Under the pieces are notes generated by a model that saw nothing but the letters and a program-made list of their open reading frames with translations, was not told where the DNA came from and did no database searches. Shown piece by piece: positions 55,565-64,000 of a stretch of DNA of 64,000 bases. Position numbers and translations under genes: made by a program. This stretch comes from Pseudofrankia saprophytica (GTDB lineage Bacteria > Actinomycetota > Actinomycetes > Frankiales > Frankiaceae). Within the stretch, counting starts at the first letter, position 1, and every line of letters starts with the position of its first letter. The stretch covers positions 1,415,290-1,479,289 of the forward strand of contig NZ_KI912267.1 of the NCBI RefSeq assembly GCF_000235425.2. The letters are read 5' to 3'.

Positions 55565-56311
55565 GTGGCGAGCCTGTACATCGGGACGTCGGGCTGGAGC
55601 TACGACCACTGGGAGGGCGTGCTCTACCCGCCCGGAACGCCCACTCGGGACCGGCTGGCGATCTATGCCCGCCATTTCGACACCGTCGAGCTGAACGCCA
55701 GCTTCTACCGGTGGCCGACGGACGCCAGCTTCGCCTCCTGGCGCCGGCGACTGCCCACCGGTTTCGCCATGTCGGTGAAAGCGCCACGCGGGCTTACCCA
55801 CGCGAAGCGCCTTTACGGCCCGGAGGCCTGGACCGAGCGGATCGCCCGCGGCTGGCATGAGCTGGGCGAGCGCCGGGCGGTGGTCCTGACCCAGTTGGAC
55901 GTCCGCCAGAGCAGGGACGACGCCCGCCTGGAGTATTTCCTCGCAGGTGTTCCGTCGTGGCTGCGGATGGCCGTGGAACTACGCCACGAGAGCTGGCAGA
56001 CCGAACCCGTCTACCGGTTGCTCGAACGTCATCAGGCGGCCTACTGCGTCATGAGCGGCGCCAACCTGCCGTGCGTCCTACGAGCCACGGCGTCGTTCGT
56101 CTACGTCCGACTACACGGACCCGACCACGGCGCTCTCTACTCCGGTTCGTACAGCGACGACGACCTGCGGTGGTGGAGCGACCGGCTCCTCGAATGGCAC
56201 CGAAGCGGCCTCGACGTCTACGCCTACTTCAACAACGACGGCCACGGTCACGCCGTCCGCAACGCCCTGACCCTGCGCCAGCTCTGCGCCAGCCGCCTGG
56301 AGTCCCCCTGA
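55565..56311 (+). CDS. DUF72-family protein
   Basis: 248 residues from GTG 55565. The family pattern is complete: YIGTSGWSYDHWEGVLYPP, the TVELNASFYRWPTDASFASW strand, FAMSVKAPRGLTH, MAVELRHESW, FVYVRLHGP, and VYAYFNNDGHGHAVRNAL. It has a TIM-barrel fold with a conserved His/Asn pocket, and the family resembles endonuclease-IV-like barrels. The biochemical role is not established. It starts 14 bp after the HAD stop and looks intact. Confidence 0.93.
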   Translation: MASLYIGTSGWSYDHWEGVLYPPGTPTRDRLAIYARHFDTVELNASFYRWPTDASFASWRRRLPTGFAMSVKAPRGLTHAKRLYGPEAWTERIARGWHELGERRAVVLTQLDVRQSRDDARLEYFLAGVPSWLRMAVELRHESWQTEPVYRLLERHQAAYCVMSGANLPCVLRATASFVYVRLHGPDHGALYSGSYSDDDLRWWSDRLLEWHRSGLDVYAYFNNDGHGHAVRNALTLRQLCASRLESP

Positions 56312-56449
56312 GCCCGGACGCCGACGCGTTGATCATCGCCGGCCCGGCGGCCAGCTCGGCCCGGACGCCGCGAACCGGTGGTGTTGCGCGGCCGGACTGG
56401 GGAAATGGTCAACGCAGAACGATCGCCAGCGGACGACGAGGAGGCCCGC

Positions 56450-56812
56450 ATGTCTGTCACGACCTTCCACGACCTTCCCCTTGCCGACCGGAAGCGTGCC
56501 TGGAACGGCGCCGCGGCCGAGAAGCGGGTCCGGCGGTGGGCGCAGGCCCAGGACGCCCCGAACGGCAAGTACCGCGAGGCACACGTCTGGTACGACCGGG
56601 ACAAGAAAGACGAGTTCACCGGCTACAAGCTGCTCATCGCCGACGTGATCGACGGCGAACTGACAGTCGTTCCGCGGGGGGTGATGGCCGCGGCGGCGGT
56701 CATGCAGGGCTCGCGCGGCGGCGTCGACCTCCCCGACACCGACATCACCCGAGTCAAGAACCACCTGGCCAAGTACTACAAGAAGATGGGCGACGAGGCT
56801 CCCTGGGAATGA
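56450..56812 (+). CDS. Small conserved protein of unknown function
   Basis: 120 residues from ATG 56450, with GAGGAGG five bases upstream. AHVWYDRDKKDEFTGYKLLIADVIDGELTVVPRGV and the C-terminal DITRVKNHLAKYYKKMGDEAPWE look conserved. From memory the latter half resembles a short domain in phage head-maturation proteins and in some free bacterial proteins, but I cannot confirm this. No other phage gene is nearby. It is basic and probably cytoplasmic. Confidence 0.65.
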   Translation: MSVTTFHDLPLADRKRAWNGAAAEKRVRRWAQAQDAPNGKYREAHVWYDRDKKDEFTGYKLLIADVIDGELTVVPRGVMAAAAVMQGSRGGVDLPDTDITRVKNHLAKYYKKMGDEAPWE

Positions 56813-56855
56813 TCGACCAGTCCTCCAGGTAGATCGACCAGCCCTCCAGGTAACA

Positions 56856-57365
56856 GGCCGTAGGCCGATGTCGACCGGCTCGTGGTCATGGATGGCGTGC
56901 CCATCAGCGAGGCGCTCGCCCGGTGCGACGCGACGTTCGCGCGCCGCTGGTACCACTGGGTTCTTCCTCGCCCAGCCCGACAAGCCGGAACGAGCCATCC
57001 TGGCCGACCCCGACACCTGGTACACCAGCGACCCGGAGGCCATGGGCCGGGCGAACCATCGGGAGTTCCACACCGCGAGCCACGACCCGGCGACCGTTCG
57101 GGCGATGGTGGAGGACTACCGGGCCGGCCTCGGAGTCGACCGGGAACACGAGGAGGCCGACCGGAGTGCCGGCCGCACCGTCCAATGCCCAACTTTGCTG
57201 CTGTGGTCGACCCGCGATGATCTGGAAGAACTTTATGGTGACCCTGTCGCGATCTGGCGGCCGTGGGCAACGACCCTCCGTGGCCTGCCCATCGACTCGG
57301 GCCACCACATGGCGGAGGAGAACCCGGCGGCGGTCGTCGACGCCCTGGGTGGTTTCCTCGCCTGA
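56856..57365 (+). pseudogene. Haloacetate-dehalogenase-like hydrolase, 3' remnant with frameshift
   Basis: One frame reads RLVVMDGVPISEALARC and DATFARRWYHW up to about 56960. Another then continues FFLAQPDKPERAILADPDTWY, a lid motif of fluoroacetate/haloacetate dehalogenases. The C-terminal CPTLLLWSTRDDLEELYGDP and DSGHHMAEENPAAVVDAL (catalytic His) follow. The N-terminal half with the nucleophile Asp is missing, and a frameshift splits the rest. No start codon or ribosome-binding site fits. Confidence 0.75.
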
Positions 57366-57504
57366 TCGCGACCCGCGCGGCGAGCATCCTGAGCGGCCCC
57401 ACAGGCGCCGGAAATGGGCGATTAAGTGTGGCGATCTAGTCAACAGGGTAGATGAGAGGCAGGTTGCCGGATCGTCCCGCGGCCCAGGACAAGGGAGTTC
57501 CGGT

Positions 57505-57708
57505 ATGAGCCTCGTGGACAGTCTGCTGCTTGGTATCGACGAAGGAGACCGGCGGCATCTGCTCGGGCTGATCGCGGAAAACATCAATGCCGATCTCGAC
57601 GCCGTCGCCGCGGGCGCCGCCCCGCAGCGTTCGCACGATCTCGGCAGCCAGCCCCGCCGTTCACGTCCACGCCGCGCGAAGCGGGTCGAGACGACGGCGA
57701 CCGCCTGA
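57505..57708 (+). CDS. Small hypothetical protein
   Basis: 67 residues from ATG 57505, with AGGGAG eight bases upstream. The N-terminal half is amphipathic (MSLVDSLLLGIDEGDRRHLL, then LIAENINADLDAVAAGA). The C-terminal half is basic (RRSRPRRAKRVETTATA) and could bind nucleic acid or acidic partners. I recognise no family. The good ribosome-binding site and codon bias support it. Confidence 0.55.
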   Translation: MSLVDSLLLGIDEGDRRHLLGLIAENINADLDAVAAGAAPQRSHDLGSQPRRSRPRRAKRVETTATA

Positions 57709-57762
57709 CTCTGATCTTTGGGATCCGATCCAGAGATCCAGAGGCGAATCTCGTCTGCCTGT

Positions 57763-58125
57763 TCAGGCTTTGCCGCTCAGGACGCAGAACTCGTTGCCAG
57801 CCGGGTCCGCGAGCACCACCCACGACTCCTCGCCCGTCTGCCCGACGTCCGCTCGGGTGGCGCCGAGCGCCACCAGCCGCTCGACCTCGGCCTGCTGTTC
57901 GTCGGGCGAGGACGGCGTCAGGTCAAGGTGCAGCCGGTTCTTGACCGTCTTGGCCTCGGGCACCGGGACGAACAGCAGCTTCACCGAGCTGTCCGGCGAG
58001 ACGACGATCCACTCGCCGTCGTCCTGGTCGGCCTCCGCGCGGACGCCGAAGACGTCGGCCCAGAACCGGGCGACCTGGACCGGGTCGACGCAGTCGACCA
58101 CAAGCCACTTCCAGCTGAGCGCCAC
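57763..58125 (-). CDS. VOC-family (glyoxalase-like) protein
   Basis: 120 residues from GTG 58125 (GAGGAGG upstream). The paired beta-alpha-beta-beta-beta units are LVVDCVDPVQVARFWADVFG with RLHLDLTPSSPDEQQAEVERL, ending WVVLADPAGNEFCVLSG. The metal positions are partly present: His in LHLDL, and Glu in NEFCVL. Members include isomerases, dioxygenases and drug-binding proteins; which applies here is unknown. Confidence 0.9.
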   Translation of the reverse strand: MALSWKWLVVDCVDPVQVARFWADVFGVRAEADQDDGEWIVVSPDSSVKLLFVPVPEAKTVKNRLHLDLTPSSPDEQQAEVERLVALGATRADVGQTGEESWVVLADPAGNEFCVLSGKA

Positions 58126-58380
58126 GGTGAACCTCCTCGCTGCCGCCTGGTCCGGCGGATCGACGGGCGGTGGATGCATCGACGCGCGTTGGATACCCGT
58201 GCCGATGCCAGGAACACGGGGTGATGACCGGATTTAGGACCCCCCGAGCAGGCAGCCTGGGGATCATGACTACAGCACCGGCGGAGTAGATCCTTCACGT
58301 CCCGCCGCTTCGCCGACCCCCGCTTCGACGACGCTCCGCTCGAAGCGTCGGGGTGGACGTGTCATCCGGCGAAGGGCGTG

Positions 58381-59883
58381 TCATTCGGCGTGGATCATGT
58401 CGAGGAACACCGCGGCGGTGGGCGCGAAGTCGGGCGCGCCGTGGCCACCGCCGTCGACGGGCGAGTAGTACTCGTAGGGCTTTCCGGAGCGGGTGACCAG
58501 CTCGATGGTCTCCTCCCGCAGCCGCCGCGCCTCGGCGACCCGGCCCGCCCTGGTCAGCCCGTCGACGAGCAGCCAGTTCACCATGGGCCACACCGGTCCC
58601 CGCCAGTACCGGCCCGGGTCGAAGGCGGGAGCGTCGAAGGCCAGGCTGGCCGGGCCGTACCGCCCGGTCCAGCGGGGGCCGAAGAGCTGCCCGGCGAGGC
58701 GGGCGGCCTCCTCGGGCGGCAGCCCGCCGGCGTAAAGGGCGAGGAAACCCGCCACCGTGTCGTCCGGCAGCGACCGCCCGGTGCGGGCGTCCTGGTGCCG
58801 TGGGAACCCGTCGACCAGCATGTTCCTGAACGCGTCCCGGGTGGTGCGCATCGCCCGGCGAAGCGTCGGGGGAAGCTCCTGCCCGGTGTCGGCCGCGACC
58901 ATCTCGAGCTGGCGGTTGGCCCGCACCAGCACCGCGTTGAACCCCACATCTCGGATCAGCGGCAGGCCAGCCGTCCGGAGCTCGTCGAACTGGTATCGCG
59001 CCGCCCGCAGCCGGCCGGTGAGCTCGTAGAGGGTGAACAGCTCGTCCGCCGCGATCCGTTCTCCGGCGGGTACCGCCTTGTTGTCGCGGCGAAGGCCGTC
59101 GAGCACGTCGGCCGCTCCCGCGTTCTTGGCGGCGCGCACCCTCGCGGGCATGAGGTGCCGGACGGCGTCCGACCACGGTGGTGTGTCATCCATGCCTGAC
59201 TCCCACGGATGCACGACCGCGATCAGGCCGGTGTTCTCGGGGTCGCGTTCCCGGTAGAGCCACTCGTGATAGGCGATCAGACCAGGCAGCACCTGCCGGT
59301 AGAAGGCGAGCCGCGGCCGCGCCGGCATGGCCTCGCCGACGCGGGCGACCGCCTCCGCCACCAGCGGCGGCTGGGTGACCCCACTGGTCTCCGTCACCGG
59401 CGGCGCCTCGACCACGCTCCGCACCCGCCACAGCCCCGGGTCCGCGTGGTACGGCTCACCTCCGGCCGGGCAGAACCTGATGTGCGGCAACATCCCACTC
59501 GGCCACTGCCCGGCGAACAGCGACCTCACCTCGTCGGCGGCCCGGTCCACGTCCACATGGCGCAGGCCGATGGCGACAAAACAGCTGTCCCACAGCCACT
59601 GATGTGGATACAGCCGCCCCGACGGCCGAGTGAACTTCCCGCCGTCGTTGGAACGCAGCACCTCGAGGGCACAGGCTCGCGCGGCTTCGACACCGGCGCC
59701 CCCGGGCGTGTCCGTCCCGGCGAGACCGCTGGATGCGTCGGGCTCGGTGACCGGACCGGCCCGCCGAGGAGCAGGGGGTTTGACGCTGTTCGGCTCCGCG
59801 GGGCGCTCGGCCGGCACCGCGCTCGTCCTTCTCACCGGCAGCGGTCCGGTGCCCGGCGCGGACGCGTCCTCGAGTGTCGTCAC
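58381..59883 (-). CDS. MGH1-like glycoside hydrolase (GH63-related)
   Basis: 500 residues from GTG 59883 (AAAGGA upstream). After about 60 variable residues an (alpha/alpha)6 barrel begins: YPHQWLWDSCFVAIGLRHVD, GQWPSGMLPHIRFCPAG, VVHPWESGMDDTPPWSDAVR with the acidic catalytic candidate, and YWRGPVWPMVNWLLVDGL. This is the pattern of mannosylglycerate/glucosylglycerate hydrolases and related GH63 enzymes. It may recycle a compatible solute or trim a short glycoside. There is no transport gene beside it. Confidence 0.88.
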   Translation of the reverse strand: MTTLEDASAPGTGPLPVRRTSAVPAERPAEPNSVKPPAPRRAGPVTEPDASSGLAGTDTPGGAGVEAARACALEVLRSNDGGKFTRPSGRLYPHQWLWDSCFVAIGLRHVDVDRAADEVRSLFAGQWPSGMLPHIRFCPAGGEPYHADPGLWRVRSVVEAPPVTETSGVTQPPLVAEAVARVGEAMPARPRLAFYRQVLPGLIAYHEWLYRERDPENTGLIAVVHPWESGMDDTPPWSDAVRHLMPARVRAAKNAGAADVLDGLRRDNKAVPAGERIAADELFTLYELTGRLRAARYQFDELRTAGLPLIRDVGFNAVLVRANRQLEMVAADTGQELPPTLRRAMRTTRDAFRNMLVDGFPRHQDARTGRSLPDDTVAGFLALYAGGLPPEEAARLAGQLFGPRWTGRYGPASLAFDAPAFDPGRYWRGPVWPMVNWLLVDGLTRAGRVAEARRLREETIELVTRSGKPYEYYSPVDGGGHGAPDFAPTAAVFLDMIHAE

Positions 59884-60183
59884 GGTGCCGTTCCTTTCGC
59901 CGATTCGCCCCACCTAGGTGGTTCGTCCCCGAAAGGCCGCTACACACACCCCACACGGCCAGGACCGACTCACCGCGCCGCCTTTTCAGCCGCCGGGCCC
60001 TTCATTGCCATAAGCACCGACCAAAAGTCCGTGACGCCCAGCCATGGGTGCTCCCGGCGCGCGACCAGCCATGCACCCTGCTTTCAACCGGGTCGGGCAT
60101 CCATACTTCGGACCTGGCTGGGCCGGGCCGGTCCGGCCGGCTCCGCTGGTTTGAAGCACACCGGCTCCGCGCATGCCACTTGC
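59884..60183. other. Divergent intergenic region
   Basis: 300 bp between the glycoside hydrolase and GHKL ATPase starts. Both promoters should lie here. No clear -35/-10 pair or palindrome was found. Confidence 0.5.
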
Positions 60184-60636
60184 ATGACCACGCCGCCGGA
60201 GACCTCGCAGGGTCGTCTGATAGGGCGCTTTACTCTGCCGGCGGCGACGCACTCCTCTCGGCAGGCCCGGCGGCGGCTCGCCCCGCTGCTGAACCACGTC
60301 GGCGTCGAAGGGGAACTCGTCGACGTCGCCCTCCTGCTGACGAGCGAACTCGTCACCAATGCCGTCCTGCACGGCCGAGGCCATCCGACCGTCGAGATCC
60401 GAGCCTCCGACCTTCAACTCTGGATCGGCGTCAAGGACCCCGACAGCCGTATTCCGCGCGCACAGCAGGCGGACAGCGGCGCGCTCGGCGGCCGAGGCCT
60501 CCACCTGGTCGACGCGCTCGCGCAGGACTGGGGCGCGGCGCCGCTGGCCGGCGACGGTAAGACCGTCTGGTTCACCCTGCCGCGGCAGCCGTCCCGCTCC
60601 GACCACGAGGAAGCCGGCGAGTTGCTGCCTACGTAA
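60184..60636 (+). CDS. GHKL ATP-binding protein, anti-sigma-kinase type
   Basis: 150 residues. N-box TSELVTNAVLHGRGHPTVEI, then G1-like KDPDSRIPRA and the G2 loop GGRGLHLVDALAQDWGAAP are those of RsbW/SpoIIAB-like serine kinases of the streptomycete HATPase_c_2 type. Such proteins bind and inhibit sigma-B-type factors, or phosphorylate anti-anti-sigma proteins. No STAS partner or sigma gene lies next to it, which is common in actinomycetes. Confidence 0.88.
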   Translation: MTTPPETSQGRLIGRFTLPAATHSSRQARRRLAPLLNHVGVEGELVDVALLLTSELVTNAVLHGRGHPTVEIRASDLQLWIGVKDPDSRIPRAQQADSGALGGRGLHLVDALAQDWGAAPLAGDGKTVWFTLPRQPSRSDHEEAGELLPT

Positions 60637-60695
60637 GCTGGCGGGCGAGTCCTGTGGCGATGCCCGAGCCCGGGTAACGGCCCCTGGGAGGGTCG

Positions 60696-63600
60696 ATGCT
60701 GGTCGTGCACGGCGCCTGCGCGACCGTAGGCGGGATCTGGCTGTGGGCCGAGGACACGCGACGGTGGGGTCAGGCGCCGCGAGAAACCGACGGCTCCCCG
60801 GCGCTCCATCCCTTCGCGGCCCTGCCTTCGGAGCTGGCCCCGCTCGCCACCGGCGGACCAGCCGCGGCGGGGCAGCTCACCATGCTGCTGCCGAGCACGG
60901 CCACGGGACCGCTGGCGTCGCCGGACCTCGCCGCCGGGGCGGCCACGGTGGCCGGGGCGACCCGCGCGGCCGACGCCGGTCCCGCGCCTGACGGGGCCGG
61001 GGCGGCCGACCACGGGCCAGCGCTTCGGCCATGGCTGGTCTACACGGTCCGCCCGGATGCTCCGCTGGCGTTCGGCGCGGCGCGGGGGCCGGGCGAGGCG
61101 CTCCAGCTCGGGGCCTCCGCCCAGTTCCTGCTGGCGGTCGACGCGTTCGCGGCGGACCTGGTCGACCGTGGCCGGGTCCTTCCCGCGGTCGGGTGGGACG
61201 GCGCCGGGCCACTGGCGCGCTGGCGGCCGGTCCTCACCGGGCCGGACGCCGGACGGTTCGACGAGCTGGCCGCCGCCATGCCCCCGGCGTTCCGGGCCGT
61301 CGGCGCCGGCGCCACCGCCGGGAACGACCCGACCGCGACCCTCGACGCCGCGCTCGACGATCTGGTGGACGCCCACGCCCGCGGCCGGCTGCGCCAGGCC
61401 CGTCATACGCCGAAGGCCCCGGGACCACGGCGGTCGCCTCTCGGCGCCGCGACGGCCGGCTGGTTGCGCGCCCTCGGCGGCGACCCGCGCCTCACCCCCG
61501 GCGGCGGCGCGGCCAACGGCGCCACCGGTGCTGGTACCAGTGCCGGTGCCGCGGTCGACGCCGCGGTCGGTGAGCTCGCCGAGAAGGTCGGGACGTGGAG
61601 CTCGGGCGGGACGCGGGCGTGGCCGGCACGGGTGTGCTTCCGGCTGGGCGAGCCGGGCGCCCTGTCGAGGACGGCTCCGGGCGACGACGACGCCTGGCGG
61701 GTCGACTTCCTGCTCCAGGCCGTCGACGACCCCGGTGTCCAGGTGCCCGCCGGACAGGTCTGGGGCCGCCGGCCCGCCGGGCCCGCGGCGTGGACCACCG
61801 ACGCCGAGGAGTCGCTGCTCGCCGGGCTCGGGCGGGCCGTCGCCGTGTGGCCGGAGCTGGGCCGGGCCCTGCGCGAGGCCCGACCGACCGGACTCGACCT
61901 GTCCCTCGACCATGCCCGGGAGTTCCTCGGCCTCGCCGGCGACCTGGAGCAGGAGGGCTTCGGGGTGCTCGTGCCGTCCTGGTGGACGCGGCCGGTCCGC
62001 CCCACCCCCCGGCTCGCCGTGCGCGCGGTGAACCCGGTGACGCCGATCCTTCGTGACCTCACGACGGACCTCGGCCAGATCGTCGACTTCCGGTGGTCCG
62101 TCAGCCTGGGCGACGTCGAGCTCAGCCGCGCCGAGCTGGAGAGCCTCGCGGCGGCCAAGGCCGAGCTCGTCAAGGTCCGGGGCCGCTGGACCCGGGTGGA
62201 CCCGGGCGCGCTGGCCGGACTCGACCTCGCCCGGCAGTCCGCCGGCGGCCAGATGACCGTCCGAGACGTCCTCGCCTACACCGGCCTGCACCCCCACGAA
62301 GGCGGAGGCGACGTCTCCGGCGCGGAGGTGGAGGTGGCGGCGGACGGCTGGCTGGGCGCGCTGCTCGCCGGCACCGGCCGCCAGCCTGGTGGAGCGTCGC
62401 CGGGTGACAGGTCGCCGGATGACAGGCCGCCGCTGGTAGAGCCGCCCGCCGGCCTCGGCGTGCGGCTGCGTCCCTACCAGGCGCACGGGCTCGCCTGGCT
62501 CGCTCTGCTCGACCGGCTCGGCGTCGGCGCGGTCCTCGCCGACGACATGGGCCTGGGCAAGACCATCCAGGTCCTGGCGCTGGAGCTGCTCACCCGAGGC
62601 GCGACCCGAGGCGCCGCCAGCCGCGGACCAACCCTCGTCGTCTGCCCGGTCTCGGTGCTCGGGAACTGGCTGCGCGAGGCGGAGCAGGTCACGCCCGGCC
62701 TGCGGGTGCACGTCCACCACGCGGCCAGCCAGCAGCGGACCGTGGCGGTGGCCGAGGCCGCCGCCGGGCACGACCTGGTCCTCACGACCTACACGCAGCT
62801 CGCCCGCGACGTCGACGAGTTCCGCCCGGTCACCTGGGACCGGCTCGTCCTCGACGAGGCGCAGCAGATCAAGAACGCCGCGACCGCCCAGGCCCGCGCC
62901 GTGCGCCGGCTGACCGCCCGCCACCGGGTCGCGCTGACCGGCACCCCGGTGGAGAACCGGCTCGGCGACCTCTGGTCGATCATGCACGCGGTCAACCCGG
63001 GCCTGCTCGGCTCGGCCAGCTCGTTCCGCGCCCGCTACGCGGTGCCGATCGAGCGCTACGGCGACGCCGACGCGACCGCCCGGCTGCGCCGGCGGATCCG
63101 CCCGGTCGTGCTGCGCCGGGTCAAGACCGACCCGTCGGTGCTGCGTGACCTGCCGGCGAAGGTGGAGTTGCGCCAGCTGTGCACGCTGACGGCGGAGCAG
63201 GCGTCGCTGTACCGGGCGGTCGTCGACGACATGATGGCGCGGCTGCGGGACGCCTCGTCACCGGTACGACGCAACGGCGTCGTGCTCGCGGCGATGACGA
63301 GGCTCAAGCAGGTCTGCAACCACCCGGCCCACCTGCTCGGGGACTCCTCGGCGCTGGCGGGACGGTCCGGCAAGCTCGCCCGGTTGGAGGAGCTGCTCGC
63401 CCAGGTCGTCGCGGGCGGCGAGCGCGCTCTCTGCTTCACCCAGTTCGCCCGCTTCGGCGCCATGCTCGCGCCGTACCTGGCCACCCGGCTCGGTGTCGAG
63501 GTGCCGTTCCTGCACGGCGGCCTGCGGGCGGCCGAGCGGGACGCGCTCATCGAGCGCTTCCAGACCCGGCGGGAACCGGGCGTGTTCCTGCTCTCCCTCA

Positions 63601-63902
63601 AGGCCGGCGGCACCGGCGTGAACCTGACCGCGGCGAACCACGTCATCCACATCGACCGCTGGTGGAACCCGGCGGTGGAGACGCAGGCGACGGACCGCGC
63701 CTACCGCATCGGGCAGCGGCGCGACGTGTGGGTCCAGACACTGCTGTGCATGGGCACGCTCGAGGAGCGCATCGACCGGATCCTCGCGGACAAGGCGGCG
63801 CTGGCCCGGACCATCGTCGGCGGCGGCGAGAGCTGGCTCGCCTCGCTGTCCACCGACGAGCTGCTGGACCTCGTCGCGCTCGCTCCCGAGGCCGTCCAAT
63901 GA
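60696..63902 (+). CDS. SNF2-family DEAD/DEAH helicase
   Basis: 1068 residues (GGGAGGGTC upstream of ATG 60696). The N-terminal 500 residues are the SNF2-associated bacterial region. The ATPase core begins at LRPYQAHGLAWLALLDRLGVGAVLADDMGLGKT (motif I, 616-623). Motif II is LDEAQQIKN (D720/E721), motif III LTGTPVENRLGDLWSIM, motif V LKAGGTGVNLTAANHVIH and motif VI QATDRAYRIGQRRDVWV. It is a DNA translocase without a nuclease domain. The stop overlaps the next start (ATGA), and in relatives that next gene encodes a SWIM zinc-finger partner. Confidence 0.95.
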   Translation: MLVVHGACATVGGIWLWAEDTRRWGQAPRETDGSPALHPFAALPSELAPLATGGPAAAGQLTMLLPSTATGPLASPDLAAGAATVAGATRAADAGPAPDGAGAADHGPALRPWLVYTVRPDAPLAFGAARGPGEALQLGASAQFLLAVDAFAADLVDRGRVLPAVGWDGAGPLARWRPVLTGPDAGRFDELAAAMPPAFRAVGAGATAGNDPTATLDAALDDLVDAHARGRLRQARHTPKAPGPRRSPLGAATAGWLRALGGDPRLTPGGGAANGATGAGTSAGAAVDAAVGELAEKVGTWSSGGTRAWPARVCFRLGEPGALSRTAPGDDDAWRVDFLLQAVDDPGVQVPAGQVWGRRPAGPAAWTTDAEESLLAGLGRAVAVWPELGRALREARPTGLDLSLDHAREFLGLAGDLEQEGFGVLVPSWWTRPVRPTPRLAVRAVNPVTPILRDLTTDLGQIVDFRWSVSLGDVELSRAELESLAAAKAELVKVRGRWTRVDPGALAGLDLARQSAGGQMTVRDVLAYTGLHPHEGGGDVSGAEVEVAADGWLGALLAGTGRQPGGASPGDRSPDDRPPLVEPPAGLGVRLRPYQAHGLAWLALLDRLGVGAVLADDMGLGKTIQVLALELLTRGATRGAASRGPTLVVCPVSVLGNWLREAEQVTPGLRVHVHHAASQQRTVAVAEAAAGHDLVLTTYTQLARDVDEFRPVTWDRLVLDEAQQIKNAATAQARAVRRLTARHRVALTGTPVENRLGDLWSIMHAVNPGLLGSASSFRARYAVPIERYGDADATARLRRRIRPVVLRRVKTDPSVLRDLPAKVELRQLCTLTAEQASLYRAVVDDMMARLRDASSPVRRNGVVLAAMTRLKQVCNHPAHLLGDSSALAGRSGKLARLEELLAQVVAGGERALCFTQFARFGAMLAPYLATRLGVEVPFLHGGLRAAERDALIERFQTRREPGVFLLSLKAGGTGVNLTAANHVIHIDRWWNPAVETQATDRAYRIGQRRDVWVQTLLCMGTLEERIDRILADKAALARTIVGGGESWLASLSTDELLDLVALAPEAVQ

Positions 63903-64000
63903 CCGACCCGGACGGCGGCGGAGGCACCCCTGACCGCGGCGGCGACCGGAGCCGCGGCGAAGACGGGGGACGCGGCCAGCGGCGCGGGCGGGCGTGGTGG
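63899..64000 (+). CDS. Probable SWIM zinc-finger protein, 3' partial
   Basis: ATG 63899 overlaps the SNF2 stop. The 34 codons visible are Gly/Arg/Asp-rich and end GRAWW at the window edge. Actinobacterial SWIM-domain partners of SNF2 helicases often have a GRAWWG or (T/S)WWG motif just after such a tail. The assignment rests on this and on gene order. Confidence 0.5.
   Translation, partial: MTDPDGGGGTPDRGGDRSRGEDGGRGQRRGRAWW

Noticed and set aside
60414-62987. 857-codon antisense frame under the SNF2 gene
   Set aside because: It is a G+C-driven shadow. The SNF2 frame has all helicase motifs and this one has none.

Overview
The window is about 70% G+C or higher, with strongly biased third codon positions, many GTG/TTG starts, ATGA/GTGA gene overlaps and hairpin terminators without long U tracts. 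Gene types include a SARP/BTAD regulator, a SigE-family ECF sigma factor, a WYL regulator, an FHA-ABC exporter resembling mycobacterial Rv1747, an Fpg/Nei glycosylase and an F420-type LLM oxidoreductase remnant. Together these point to a filamentous or soil actinomycete. Frankia or a relative is my best guess, but it is inference and no marker gene proves it. I saw no rRNA, tRNA, CRISPR array, intact transposase or replication origin.

Layout. 1-7216: a partial TetR gene, then a minus-strand set made of a SARP regulator carrying a C-terminal receiver domain, a hybrid histidine kinase, and an NCS1 permease with a Cys-rich tail. 7395-10243: an acyl-CoA ligase and a GT4 glycosyltransferase. 10800-13000: a SapA-like exported protein and a Nei/Fpg glycosylase. 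13007-15038: a YtrA-type GntR regulator, ABC ATPase and permease, with a palindromic operator over the promoter. 15062-20990: a HAD protein, an FHA-ABC exporter, a type-B carboxylesterase and a LapA-like protein. 21084-22356: two internally or terminally truncated enzymes (SDR, P450). 22620-27548: a SigE-family sigma factor with a membrane partner, a DapB-like dehydrogenase, a repeat-rich Ala/Lys protein and a TetR regulator. 27624-33486: a secreted hydrolase, then a three-gene set (2-oxoglutarate dioxygenase, methyltransferase, carnitine-acyltransferase-like enzyme). 34029-37940: an AAA/DUF4143 ATPase, TetR plus SDR, and a DUF4389 protein. 38175-39537: two broken genes fused to each other.

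39798-45941 is a nucleoside-uptake operon: a BMP-family lipoprotein, a strong intercistronic hairpin, a double ABC ATPase that appears to start at ATC, two permeases and cytidine deaminase. 46196-51631 holds an ankyrin-repeat protein, a small membrane protein, a WYL regulator divergent from an epoxide hydrolase around a perfect palindrome, and a DUF2231-Rieske protein. 51690-54803 is a translationally coupled four-gene operon (acyl-CoA-dehydrogenase-like, PIG-L deacetylase, NodS-like methyltransferase, GT2). 54814-57365 mixes intact small genes with truncated ones. 57505-64000 has a VOC protein, an MGH1-like glycoside hydrolase, a GHKL anti-sigma-type ATPase, a SNF2 helicase and the first codons of a probable SWIM zinc-finger gene.

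The best candidate for an undescribed system is 29464-33486. A dioxygenase of the BesD/HalD-like type with an intact His-x-Asp site, a methyltransferase and a carnitine/choline-acyltransferase homologue are co-oriented and end in a hairpin. They could in principle hydroxylate, methylate and O-acylate a small amino-acid-like substrate, giving a carnitine-ester-like product; this is inference. A second candidate is the kinase, SARP-receiver fusion and permease set. A third theme is the number of independently broken genes (seven or so) among otherwise intact operons.
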